From: Amblyomma americanum
Lineage: Eukaryota > Arthropoda > Arachnida > Ixodida > Ixodidae
Reading direction: 5' to 3'
Assembly: GCF_052857255.1 (NCBI RefSeq)
Contig: NC_135497.1
Location: 546,759,531-546,823,530 of the forward strand
DNA: 64,000 nt
Shown here: piece after piece, positions 47,401-59,906 of the stretch
Numbering within the stretch: the first letter of the stretch is position 1
Layout: each line of letters starts with the position of its first letter
Program-made: the position numbers and the translations under genes
Notes under the pieces: generated by a model
What the model was told of the DNA's origin: nothing
What the model saw: only the letters and a program-made list of their open reading frames with translations
The model's database searches: none

Positions 47401-49440
47401 ACATCTGATATTGGTCGCAAAGCCGGTGTCTATTGGTAAACAAGTTTAAAACGTTCGAGGTGTTCTGAGAGATGTCCGATCCGACGAAGCATTCGGTCAG
47501 GAAAGATCTTTGAAGGCAGTTCGCAGTGTATACCGGATTGTTTTTTCCCGAATATATAGCTTTTGTTGAACTACAGGAACTTTATGGAATTCTTTTATTG
47601 ACATATCTCAAAAAACCCTTCATTTCTGCAAGAAAAAGAAACACACACGGGTAGGCGGCCCTATAGATATGTGATCTTCCCGCAGGAGTGGGTATATCTC
47701 GCATATTGTACATCTGGTATTGGTCGAAAAGCCGATCTATATTGGTAAACAAGTTTAAAACGTCCGAGGTGTTCTGAGAGATGTCCGATCCGACGAAGCA
47801 TTCGCTCAGGAAAGATCTATGAAGGCAGTTCGCAGTGTATACCGGATTGTTTTTTTTCCAAATATATAGCTTTCGTCGAACTATAGGAACTTTTTGGAAT
47901 CCTTTTATTGACATATCTCAAATAAACCATTCATTTCTGCAAGAAAAAGAAACACACACGGGCAGGCGGCCCTAAAGATACGTGATCGGCCCGCTGGAGT
48001 GGGTATATCTCGCATAATGTGTATCTGATATTGGTCGAAAAGCCGATCTATATTGGTAAACAAGTTTAAAACGTCCGAGGTGTTCTGAGAGATGTCCGAT
48101 CCGACGAAGCATTCGCTCAGGAAAGATCTTTGAAGGCAGTTCGCAGTGTATACCGGATTGTTTTTTTTTCCAAATATATAGCTTTCGTCGAACTATAGGA
48201 ACTTTTTGGAATCCTTTTATTGACATATCTCAAATAAACCCTTCATTTCTGCAAGAAAAATAAACACACACGGGTAGGCGGCCCTAAAGATACGTGATCG
48301 GCCCGCTGGAGTGGGTATATCTCGCATAATGTATATCTGATATTGGTCGCAAAGCCGATGTCTATTTGGTAAACAAGTTTAAAACGTCCGAGGTGTTCTG
48401 AGAGATGTCCGATCCGACGAAGCATTCGGTCAGAAAAGATCTTTGAAGGCAGTTCGCAGTGTATTCCGGATTATTTTTTTTCTGAATATATAGCTTTCGT
48501 AAAACTATAGGAACTTTTTGGAATTGTTTTATTGACATATCTAAAAAAAACCTTCATTTCTGCAAGAAAAAGAAACACACACGGGTAGGCGGCCCTATAG
48601 ATATGTGATCTGCCTGCTGGAGTGGGTATATCTCGCATATTGTACATCTGATATAGGTCGCAAAGCCGATGTCTATTGGTAAACAAGTTTAAAACGTCAG
48701 AGGTGTTTTGAGAGATGTCCGATCCGCGAAGCTATCGGTCAGAAATGATCTTTGAAGGCAGTTCGCAGTGTATACCAGATTGTTTTTTCCGAATAAATAG
48801 CTTTTGTTGAACTATAGGAACTTTTTGGAATTCTTTTATTGACATATCTCAAATAAACCCTTCATTTTTGCAAGAAAAAAAACACACATGGGCAGGCGGC
48901 TCTATAGATATGTGATCTGCCCGCTGGAGTGGGTATATCTCGCATATTGTACATCTGGTATTGGTCGAAAAGCCGATCTATATTGGTAAACAAGTTTAAA
49001 ACGTCCGAGGTGTTCTGAGAGATGTCCGATCCGACGAAGCATTCGCTCAGGAAAGATCTTTGAAGGCAGTTCGCAGTGTATACCGGATTGTTTTTTTTTT
49101 CAAAATATATAGCTTTCGTTGAACTAAAGGAACTTTTTGGAATCCTTTTATTGACATATCTCAAATAAACCCTTCATTTCTGCAAACACACGCGGGTAGG
49201 CGGCCTTAAAGATACGTGATCGGCCCGCTGGAGTGGGTATATCTCGCATATTGTATATCTGATATTGGTGGCAAAGCCGATGTCTATTGGTAAACAAGTT
49301 TAAAACGTCCGAGGTGTTCTGAGAGATGTCCGATCCGACGAAGCATTCGGTCAGAAAAGATCTTTGAAGGCAGTTCGCAGTGTATTCCGGATTATTTTTT
49401 TTCCGAATATATAGCTTTCGTAAAACTATAGGAACTTTTT
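38331..49440. repeat. Higher-order repeat, 12-monomer block of about 3,710 bp, three tandem copies
   Basis: Copies begin near 38,331, 42,039 and 45,750 (offsets 3,708 and 3,711). Rare variants recur at this spacing, for example CAAGTATAAACCTTCGAGG near 39,092, 42,798 and 46,508, and CAAGTGTAAAACG near 41,573 and 45,283. Copies 2 and 3 are the closest pair: they share a monomer (42,385-42,545 and 46,095-46,255) that differs in copy 1. Copy 3 is shortened by two monomers near 48,850, where it jumps to the position that in copy 2 lies about 620 bp later. Confidence 0.85.
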
Positions 49441-52400
49441 GGAATTGTTTTATTGACATATTTAAAAAAAACCTTCATTTCTGCAAGAAAAAGAAACACA
49501 CACGGGTAGGCGGCCCTATAGATATGTGATCGGCCCGCTGGAGTGAGTATATCTCGCATATTGTACATCTGATATTGGTCGCAAAGCCGATGTCTATTGG
49601 TAAACAAGTTTAAAACGTCAGAGGTGTTTTGAGAGATGTCCGATCCGACGAAGCATTCGGTCAGGAAAGATCTTTAAAGGCAGTTCGCAGTGTATACCGG
49701 ATTGTTTTTTCCGAATATATAGCTTGTGTTGAACTATAGGAATTTTTGGAATTCTTTTATTGACATATCTCAAAAAAACCCTTCATTTCTGCAAGAAAAG
49801 AAACACACACGGGTAGGCGGCCCTATAGATATGTGATCTGCCCGCTGGAGTGGGTATATCTCGCATATTGTACATCTGATATTGGTAGCAAAGCCGATGT
49901 CTATAGGTAAACAAGTTTAAAACGTCCGAGGTGTTCTGAGAGATGTCCGATCCGACGAAGCATTCGGTCAGGAAAGATATTTGAAAGCAGTTCGCAGTGT
50001 ATACCGGATTCTTTTTTTCCGAATATATAGCTTTCATTGAACTATAGGAACTTTTTGGAATTCTTTTACTGACATATCTCAAAAAAACCCTTCATGTCTG
50101 CAAGAAAAAGAAACACACACGGGTAGGCGGCCCTATAGATATGTGATCTGCCCGCTGGAGTGGGTATATTCCGCATATTGTACATCTGATATTGGTAGCA
50201 AAGCCGATGTCTATTGGTAAACAAGTTTAAAACGTCCGAGGTGTTCTGAGAGATGTCCAATCCGACGAAGCATTCGGTCAGGAAAGATCTTTGAAGGCAG
50301 TTCGCAGTGCATACCGGATTGTTTTTTTTCGAATATATAGATTTCGTTGACCTATAGGAACTTTTTGGAATTCTTTTATTGACTTATCTCAAAAAAACCC
50401 TTCATTTCTGCAAGAAAAAGAAACACACACGGGTATGCGGCCCTATAGATATGTGATCTGCCTGGTGGAGTGGGTATATCTCGCATATTGTACATCTGAT
50501 ATCGGTCGCAAAGCCGGTGTCTATTGGTAAACAAGTTTAAAACGTTCATGGTGTTTTGAGAGATGTCCGATCCGACGAAGCATTCGGTCAGAAAAGATCT
50601 TTGAAGGCAGTTCACAGTGTATACCGGATTGTTTTTTCCGAATATATAGCTTTTGTTGAACTATAGGTACTTGTTGGAATTCTTTTATTGATGTATCTAA
50701 AAAAACCTTCATTTCTGCAAGAAAAAGAAACACACATGGGTAGGCGGCCCTATAGATATGTGATCTGCCCGCTGGAGTGGGTATACCTCGCATATTGTAC
50801 ATCTGATATTGGTCGAAAAGCCGATGTCTATTGGTAAACAAGTTTAAAACTTCCGAGGTGTTCCGAGAGATCTCCGATCCGACGAAGCATTCGGTCAGGA
50901 AAGATCTTTGAAGGCAGTTCGCAGTGTATACCGGATTGTTTTTTCCGAATATATAGCTTTTGTTGAACTACAGGAACTTTATGGAATTCTTTTATTGACA
51001 TATCTCAAAAAACCCTTCATTTCTGCAAGAAAAAGAAACACACACGGGTAGGCGGCCCTATAGATATGTGATCTTCCCGCAGGAGTGGGTATATCTCGCA
51101 TATTGTACATCTGGTATTGGTCGAAAAGACGATCTATATTGGTAAACAAGTTTAAAACGTCCGAGGTGTTCTGAGAGATGTCCGATCCGACGAAGCATTC
51201 GCTCAGGAAAGATCTTTGAAGGCAGTTCGCAGTGTATACCGGATTGTTTTTTTTCCAAATATATAGCTTTCGTCGAACTATAGGAACTTTTTGGAATCCT
51301 TTTATTGACATATCTCAAATAAACCCTTCATTTCTGCAAGAAAAAGAAACACACACGGGTAGGCGGCCCTAAAGATACGTGATCAGCCCGCTGGAGTGGG
51401 TATATCTCGCATAATGTATATCTGATATTGGTCGAAAAGCCGATCTATATTGGTAAACAAGTTTAAAACGTCCGAGGTGTTCTGAGAGATGTCCGATCCG
51501 ACGAAGCATTCGCTCAGGAAAGATCTTTGAAGGCAGTTCGCAGTGTATACCGGATTGTTTTTTTTCCAAATATATAGCTTTCGTCGAACTATAGGAACTT
51601 TTTGGAATCCTTTTATTGACATATCTCAAATAAACCCTTCATTTCTGCAAGAAAATGAAACACACACGGGTAGGCGGCCCTAAAGATACGTGATCGGCCC
51701 GCTGGAGTGGGTATATCTCGCATAATGTATATCTGATATTGGTTGCAAAGCCGATGTCTATTGGTAAACAAGTTTAAAACGTCAGAGGTGTTTTGAGAGA
51801 TGTCCGATCCGCGAAGCTATCGGTCAGAAAAGATCTTTGAAGGCAGTTCGCAGTGTATACCAGATTGTTTTTTCCGAATAAATAGCTTTTGTTGAACTAT
51901 AGGAACTTTTTGGAATTTTTTTATTGACATATCTAAAAAAAAACCTTCATTTCTGGAAGAAAAAGAAACACACACGGGTAGGCGGCCCTATAGATATGTG
52001 ATCTGCCTGCCGGAGTGGGTATATCTCGCATATTGTACATCTGATATTGGTCGCAAAGCCGATGTCTATTGGTAAACAAGTTTAAAACGTCAGAGGTGTT
52101 TTGAGAGATGTCCGATCCGCGAAGCTATCGGTCAGAAAATATCTTTGAAGGCAGTTCGCAGTGTATACCAGATTGTTTTTTCCGAATAAATAGCTTTTGT
52201 TGAACTATAGGAACTTTTTGGAATTTTTTTATTGACATATCTAAAAAAAAACCTTCATTTCTGGAAGAAAAAGAAACACACACGGGTAGGCGGCCCTATA
52301 GATATGTGATCTGCCCGCTGGAGTGGGTATATCTCGCATATTGTATATCTGATATTGGTCGCAAAGCCGATGTCTATTGGTAAACAAGTTTAAAACGTCC

Positions 52401-54234
52401 GAGGTGTTCTGAGAGATGTCCGATCCGACGAAGCATTCGGTCAGGAAAGATCTTTGAAGCCAGTTCGCAGTGCATACCGGATTGTTTTTTCCGAATATAT
52501 AGGTTTTGTTGAACTATAGGAATTTTTGGAATTCTTTTATTGACATATCTCAAATAAACCCTTCATTTCTGCAAGAAAAAAACACACACGGGTAAGCGGC
52601 CCTATATATACGTGATCGGCCCGCTGGAGTGGGTATATCTCGCATATTGTATATCTGATATTGGTCGCAAAGCCGATGCCTATAAGTAAACCAGTTTAAA
52701 ACGTCCGGGGTGTTCTGAGAGCTGTTCGATCCGACGAAGTATTCGGTCAGGAAAGACCTTTGAAGGCAGTTCGCAGTGTATACCGGATTGTTTTTTTTCG
52801 AATATATAGCTTTCGTTGAACTATAGGAACTTTTTGGAATTCTATTATTGACATATCTCAAAAAACCCTTCATTTCAGCAAGAAAAAGAAACACACACGG
52901 GTAGGCGGCCCTATAGATATGTGATCTGCTCGCTGGAGTGGGTATATCTCGCATATTGTACATCTGATATTGGTAGCAAACCCGATGTCTATTGGTAAAC
53001 AAGTTTAAAACGTCCGAGGTGTTCTGAGAGATGTCCGATCCCACGAAGCATTCGGTCAGGAAAGATATTTGAAAGCAGTTCGCAGTGTATACCGGATTGT
53101 TTTTTTTCCGAATATATAGCTTTCATTGAACTATAGGAACTTTTTGGAATTCTTTTACTGACATATCTCAAAAAAACCCTTCATGTCTGCAAGAAAAAGA
53201 AACACACACGGGTAGGCGGCCCTTAAGATATGTGATCTGCCCGCTGGAGTGGGTATATCTCGCATATTAAACATCTGATATTGGTAGCAAAGCCGATGTC
53301 TATTGGTAAACAAGTTTAAAACGTCCGAGGTGTTCTGAGAGATGTCCAATCCGACGAAGCATTCGGTCAGGAAAGATCTTTGAAGGCAGTTCGCAGTGTA
53401 TACCGGATTGTTTTTTTTCCGAATATATAGCTTTCGTTGAACTATAGGAACTTTTTGGAATTCTTTTATTGACATATCTCAAAAAAAACCCTTCATGTCT
53501 GCAAGAAAAAGAAACACACACGGGTAGGCGGCCCTATAGATATGTGATCTGCCCGCTGGAGTGGGTATATTCCGCATATTGTACATCTGATATTGGTCGC
53601 AAAGCCGATGTCTATTGGTAAACAAGTTTAAAACGTCAGAGGTGTTTTGAGAGATGTCTGATCCGACGATGCTATCGGTCAGAAAAGATCTTTGAAGGAA
53701 GTTCGCAGTGTATACCAGATTGTTTTTTCCGAAAAAATAGCTTTTGTTGAACTATAGGAACTTTTTGGAATTCTTTTATTGACATATCTAAAAAAAAACC
53801 TTCATTTCTGGAAGAAAAAGAAACACACACGCGTAGGCGGCCCTATAGATATGTGATCTGCCCGCTGGAGTGGGTATATCTCGCATATTGTACATCTGAT
53901 ATTGGTCGCGAAGCCGATGTCTATTGGTAAACAAGTTTAAAACGTCCGAGGTGTTCTGAGAGATGTCCGATCCGACGAAGCATTCGGTCAGGAAAGATCT
54001 TTAAAGGCAGTTCGCAGTGTATACCGGATTGTTTTTTCCGAATATATAGCTTTTGTTTAACTATAGGTACTTGTTGGAATTCTTTTATTGATGTATTTAA
54101 AAAAACCTTCATTTCTGCAAGAAAAAGAAACACACATGGGTAGGCGGCCCTATAGATATGTGATATGCCCGCTGGAGTGGGTATATCTCGCATATTGTAC
54201 ATCTGATATTGGTCGAAAAGCCGATGTCTATTGG

Positions 54235-54290
54235 TAAACAAGTTTAAAATGTCCGAGGTGTTTAAACAAGTTTAAAATGTCCGAGGTGTT
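54235..54290. repeat. Perfect 28-bp tandem duplication inside a monomer
   Basis: Positions 54,235-54,262 and 54,263-54,290 are identical (starting TAAACAAGTTTAAAATG, ending GAGGTGTT). This is the only unit in the array where I found such an internal duplication. The repeated segment contains the short TTTAAAC/TTTAAAA similarity that could have allowed slippage. Confidence 0.85.
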
Positions 54291-54387
54291 CTGAGAGATG
54301 TCCGATCCGACGAAGCATTCGGTCAGGAAAGGTCTTTGAAGCCAGTTCGCAGTGCATACCGGATTGTTTTTTCCGAATATATAGCTT

Positions 54388-54881
54388 TTGTTGAACTATA
54401 GGAATTTTTGGAATTCTTTTATTGACATATCTCAAAAAAACCCTTCATTTCTGCAAGAAAAAGAAACACACACGGGTATGCGGCCCTATAGATATGTGAT
54501 CTGCCTGGTGGAGTGGGTATATCTCGCATATTGTACATCTGATATTGGTCGCAAAGCCGATGTCTATTGGTAAACAAGTTTAAAACGTCCGAGGTGTTTT
54601 GAGAGATGTCCGATCCGACGAAGCATTCGGTCAGAAAAGATCTTTGAAGGCAGTTCGCAGTGCATACCGGATTGTTTTTTCCGAATATATAGCTTTTGTT
54701 GAACTATAGGAATTTTTGGAATTCTTTTATTGACATATCTCAAAAAAACCCTTCATTTCTGCAAGAAAAAGAAACACACACGGGTATGCGGCCCTATAGA
54801 TATGTGATCTGCCTGGTGGAGTGGGTATATCTCGCATATTGTACATCTGATATTGGTCGCAAAGCCGATGTCTATTGGTAA
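54388..54881. repeat. Single-monomer tandem duplication (308 bp)
   Basis: The monomers at about 54,388-54,573 and 54,696-54,881 encode an identical 61-residue shadow frame and share the variants GGAATTTTTGGAATTC and GGGTATGCGGCC, 308 bp apart. They are much closer to each other than to their outer neighbours. Confidence 0.75.
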
Positions 54882-55035
54882 ACAAGTTTAAAACGTCCGA
54901 GGTGTTTTGAGAGATGTCCGATCCGACGAAGCATTCGGTCAGAAAAGATCTTTGAAGGCAGTTCGCAGTGTATACCGGATTGTTTTTTCCGAATAAATAG
55001 CTTTCGTCGAACTATAGGAACTTTTTGGAATCCTT

Positions 55036-58000
55036 TTATTGACATATCTCAAATAAACCCTTCATTTCTGCAAGAAAAAGAAACACACACGGGTAGGCGG
55101 CCCTAAAGATACGTGATCGGCCCGCTGGAATGGGTATATCTCGCATATTGTACATCTGATATTGGTAGCAAAGCCGATGTCTATTGGTAAACAAGTTTAA
55201 AACGTCCGAGGTGTTCTGAGAGATGTCCAATCCGACGAAGCATTCGGTCAGGAAAGATTTTTGAAGGCAGTTCGCAGTGTATACCTTATTGTTTTTTTTC
55301 CGAATATATAGCTTTCGTTGAACTATAGGAACTTTTTGGAATTCTTTTATTGACATATCTAAAAAAAACCCTTCATTTCTGCAAGAAAAAGAAACACACA
55401 CGGGTAGGCGGCCCTATAGATACGTGATCTGCCCGCTGGAGTGGGTATATCTCGCATATTGTACATCTGATATTGGTAGCAAAGCCGATGTCTATTGGTA
55501 AACAAGTTTAAAACGTCCGAGGTGTTCTGAGATATGTCCGATCCGACGAAGCATTCGGTCAGGAAAGATATTTGAAGGCAGTTCGCAGTGTATACCGGAT
55601 TGTTTTTTTTCCGAATATATAGCTTTCGTTGAACTATAGGAACTTTTTGGAATCCTTCTATTGACATATCTAAAAAAAACCCTTCATTTCTGCAAGTAAA
55701 AGAAACACACACGGGTAGGCGGCCCTATAGATATGTGATCTGCCCGCTTGAGTGGGTATATCTCGCATATTGTACATCTGATATTGGTCGCAAAGCCGAT
55801 GTCTGTTGGTAAACAAGTTTAAATCGTCCGAGGTGTTCCGAGAGATGTCCGATCCGACGAAGCATTCGGTCAGGAAAGATCTTTGAAGGCAGTTTGCAGT
55901 GTATACCGGATTGTTTTTTTTCCGAATATATAGCTTTCGTTGAACTATAGGTATTTTTGGAATTCTTTTATTGACATATCCCAAAAAAACCCTTCATTTC
56001 TGCAAGAAAAAGAAACACACACGGGTAGGCGGCCCTATAGATATGTGATCTGCCCGCTTGAGTGGGTATATCTCGCATATTGTACATCTGACATCGGTCG
56101 CAAAGCCGATGTCTATTGGTAAACAAGTTTAAAACGTCCGAGGTGTTCTGAGAGATGTCCGATCCGACAAGCATTCGGTCAGGAAAGATATTTGAAAGCA
56201 GTTCGCAGTGAATACCGGATTGTTTTTTTTTCGAATATATAGCTTTCTTTGAACTATAGGAACTTTTTGGAATTCTTTTACTGACATATCTCAAAAAAAC
56301 CCTTCATGTCTGCAAGAAAAAGAAACACACACGGGTAGGCGGCCCTATAGATATGTGATCTGCCCGCTGGAGTGGGTATATCACGCATATTGTACGTCTG
56401 ATATTGGTAGCAAAGCCGATGTCTATTGGTAAACAAGTTTAAAACGTCCGAGGTGTTCTGAGAGATGTCCAATCCAACGAAGCATTCGGTCAGGAAAAAT
56501 CTTTGAAGGCAGTTCGCAGTGTATACCGGATTGTTTTTTTTTCCGAATATATAGCTTTCGTTGAACTATAGGAACTTTTTAGAATTCTTTTATTGACATA
56601 TCTAAAAAACCCTTCATTTCTGCAAGAAAAAGAAACACACACGGGTAGGCCGCCCTATAGATATGTGATCTGCCCGCTGGAGTGGGTATATCTCGCATAT
56701 TGTACATCTGATATTGGTTGCAAAGCCAATGTCGATTGGTAAACAAGTTTAAAACGTCCGAGGTGTTCCGAGAGATGTCCGATCCGACGAAGCATTCGGT
56801 CAGGAAAGATCTTTGAAGGCAGTTCGCAGTGTATACCGGATTGTTTTTTTTTTGAATATATAGCTTTCGTTGAACTATAGGAAGTTTTTGGAATTCTTTT
56901 ATTGACATATCCCAAAAAAACCCTTCATTTCTGCAAGAAAAAGAAACACACACACGGGTAGGCGGCCCTATAGATATGTGATCTGCCCGCTTGAGTGGGT
57001 ATATCTCGCATATTGTACATCTGATATTGGTCGCAAAGCCGATGTCTATTGGTAAACAAGTTTAAAACGTCCGAGGTGTTCTGAGAGATGTCCGATCCGA
57101 CGAAGCATTCGGTCAGGAAAGATATTTGAAAGCAGTTCGCAGTGTATACCGGATTGTTTTTTTTTCCGAATATATATCTTTCATTGAACTATAGGAACTT
57201 TTTGGAATTCTTTTACGGACATATCTCAAAAAAACCCTTCATGTCTGCAAGAAAAAGAAACACACACGGATAGGCGGCCCTATAGATATGTGATCTGCCC
57301 GCTGGAGTGGGTATATGCCGCATATTGTACATATGATATTGGTAGCAAAGCCGATGTCTATTGGTAAACAAATTTAAAACGTCCGAGGTGTTCTGAGAGA
57401 TGTCCGATCCGACGAAGCATTCGGTCAGAAAAGATCTTTGAAGCCAGTTCGCAGTGCATACCGGATTGTTTTTTCCGAATATATAGCTTTTGTTGAACTA
57501 TAGGAATTTTTGGAATTCTTTTATTGACATATCTCAAAAAAACCCTTCATTTCTGCAAGAAAAAGAAGCACAAACGGGTATGCGCCCTATAGATATGTGA
57601 TCTGCCCGCTGGAGTGGGTATATCCCGCATATTGTACATCTGATATTGGTAGCAAAGCCGATGTCTATTGGTAAACAAGATTAAAACGTCCGAGGTGTTC
57701 TGAGAGATGTCCAATCCGACGAAGCATTCGGTCAGGAAAGATTTTTGAAGGCAGTTCGCAGTGTATACCGGATTGTGTTTTCCGAATAAATAGCTTTCGT
57801 CGAACTATAGGAACTTTTTGGAATCCTTTTATTGACATATCTCAAATAAACCCTTCATTTCTGCAAGAAAAAGAAACACACACGGGTAGGCGGCCCTAAA
57901 GATACGTGATCGGCCTGCTGGAATGGGTATATCTCGCATATTGTACATCTGATATTGGTAGCAAAGCCGATGTCTATTGGTAAACAAGTTTAAAACGTCC

Positions 58001-58815
58001 GAGGTGTTCTGAGAGATGTCCAATCCGACGAAGCATTCGGTCAGGAAAGATCTTTGAAGGCAGTTCGCAGTGTATACCGGATTATTTTTTTTCCGAATAT
58101 ATAGCTTTCTTTGAACAATAGGAACTTTTTGGAATTCTTTTATTGACATATCTCAAAAAACCCTTCATTTCTGCAAGAAAAAGAAACACACACGGGTAGG
58201 CGGCCCTATAGATATGTGATCTGCCCGCTGGAGTGGGTATATCCCGCATATTGTACATCTGATATTGGTAGCAAAGCCGATGTCTATTGGTAAACAAGTT
58301 TAAAACGTCCGAGGTGTTCTGAGAGATGTCCAATCCGACGAAGCACTCGGTCAGGAAAGATTTTTGAAGGCAGTTCGCAGTGTATACCGGATTGTTTTTT
58401 TTTCCGAATATATAGCTTTCGTTGAACTATAGGAACTTTTTGGAATTCTTTTATTGACATATCTCAAAACAACCCTTCATTTCTGCAAGAAGAAGAAACA
58501 CACACGGGTAGGCGGCCCTATAGATACGTGATCTGCCCGCTGGAGTGGGTATATCTCGCATATTGTACATCTGATATTGGTAGCAAAGCCGATGTCTATT
58601 GGTAAACAAGTTTAAAACGTCCGAGTGTTCTGAGATATGTCCGATCCGACGAAGCATTCGGTCAGGAAAGATATTTGAAGGCAGTTCGCAGTGTATACCG
58701 GATTGTTTTTTTTCCGAATATATAGCTTTCGTTGAACTATAGGAACTTTTTGGAATTCTTTTATTGACATATCTAAAAAAAACCCTTCATTTCTGCAAGA
58801 AAAAGAAACACACAC
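55036..58815. repeat. Higher-order repeat, about 9 monomers (2.79 kb), two diverged copies
   Basis: Sequence beginning at 55,036 recurs from 57,829 with an offset of about 2,793 bp. Shared traits are the CGGCCCGCTGGAATGGG-type monomer near 55,115 and 57,910 and the GAGATATGTCCGATCC variant near 55,529 and 58,632. The copies differ more than those of the 12-mer blocks, and one copy has lost a G in CCGAGTGTTCTG near 58,621. Confidence 0.65.
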
Positions 58816-59906
58816 GGGTAGGCCGCCCTATAGATATGTGATCTGCCCGCTGGAATGGGTATATCTCGCATATTGTACATCTGATATTGGTCGCAAAGCC
58901 GATGTCTGTTGGTAAACAAGTTTAAAACGTCCGAGGTGTTCCGAGAGATGTCCGATCCGACGAAGCATTCGGTCAGGAAAGATCTTTGAAGGCAGTTTGC
59001 AGTGTATACCGGATTGTTTTTTTTTTCGAATATATAGCTTTCGTTGAACTATAGGTATTTTTGGAATTCTTTTATTGACATATCCCAAAAAAACCCTTCA
59101 TTTCTGCAAGAAAAAGAAACACACACACGGGTAGGCGGCCCTATAGATATGTGATCTGCCCGCTTGAGTGGGTATATCTCGCATATTGTACATCTGATAT
59201 TGGTCGCAAACCCGATGTCTATTGGTAAACAAGTTTAAAACGTCCGAGGTGTTCTGAGAGATGTCCGATCCGACGAAGCATTCGGTCAGGAAAGATATTT
59301 GAAAGCAGTTCGCAGTGAATACCGGATTGTTTTTTTCCGAATATATAGCTTTCATTGAACTATAGGAACTTTTTGGAATTCTTTTACTGACATATCTCAA
59401 AAAAACCCTTCATGTCTGCAAGAAAAAGAAACACACACGGGTAGGCGGCCCTATAGATTTGTGATCTGCCCGCTGGAGTGGGTATATCCCGCATATTGTA
59501 CATTTGATATTGGTAGCAACGCCGATGTCTATTGGTAAACAAGTTTAAAACGTCCGAGGTGTTCTGAGAGATGTCCAATCCGACGAAGCATTCGGTCAGG
59601 AAAAATCTTTGAAAGCAGTTCGCAGTGTATACCGGATTGTTTTTTTTTTCGAATATATAGCTTTCGTTGAACTATTGGAATTTCTGGAATTCTTTTATTG
59701 ACATATCTCAAGAAAACCCTTCATTTCTGCAAGAAGAAGAAACACACACGGGTAGGCGGCCCTATAGATACGTGATCTGCCCGCTGGAGTGGGTATATCT
59801 CGCATATTGTACATCTGATATTGGTAGCAAAGCCGATGTCTATTGGTAAACAAGTTTAAAACGTCCGAGGTGTTCTGAGATATGTCCGATCCGACGAAGC
59901 ATTCGG

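Larger units (their letters stand above)
32040..52150. repeat. Marker monomer class D (GATCCGCGAAGCTATCGG variant), 8 copies
   Basis: This class has GATCCGCGAAGCTATCGG (3 bp shorter than GATCCGACGAAGCATTCGG plus context) and CAGAGGTGTTTTGAG. It occurs near 32,042, 35,431, 37,900, 41,302, 45,012, 48,721, 51,808 and 52,119. It is confined to the central third of the array. Related monomers with CTATCGG but without the 3-bp loss lie near 21,215, 25,853, 29,571 and 53,670 and could be its ancestor form. Confidence 0.8.
18991..52700. repeat. Marker monomer class C (GCCTATAAGTAAACCAG variant), 12 copies
   Basis: This class has GCCTATAAGTAAACCAG in place of GTCTATTGGTAAACAAG, plus CTGTTCGATCCGACGAAGTA. 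I found it near 18,991, 19,605, 23,627, 24,241, 27,959, 32,297, 32,909, 35,687, 38,155, 41,864, 45,575 and 52,678. The gaps 4,636, 3,718, 2,468, 3,709 and 3,711 reproduce the higher-order periods. None were seen beyond 52,700, so the right part of the array has a different composition. The interval given is the span in which the class occurs, not a continuous feature. Confidence 0.8.

Noticed and set aside
17520..49440. Higher-order blocks as pure assembly duplication
   Set aside because: An assembly error would give exact copies; the blocks differ by scattered substitutions, T-run lengths and whole-monomer swaps, and have different sizes. A partial assembly contribution cannot be excluded without reads.
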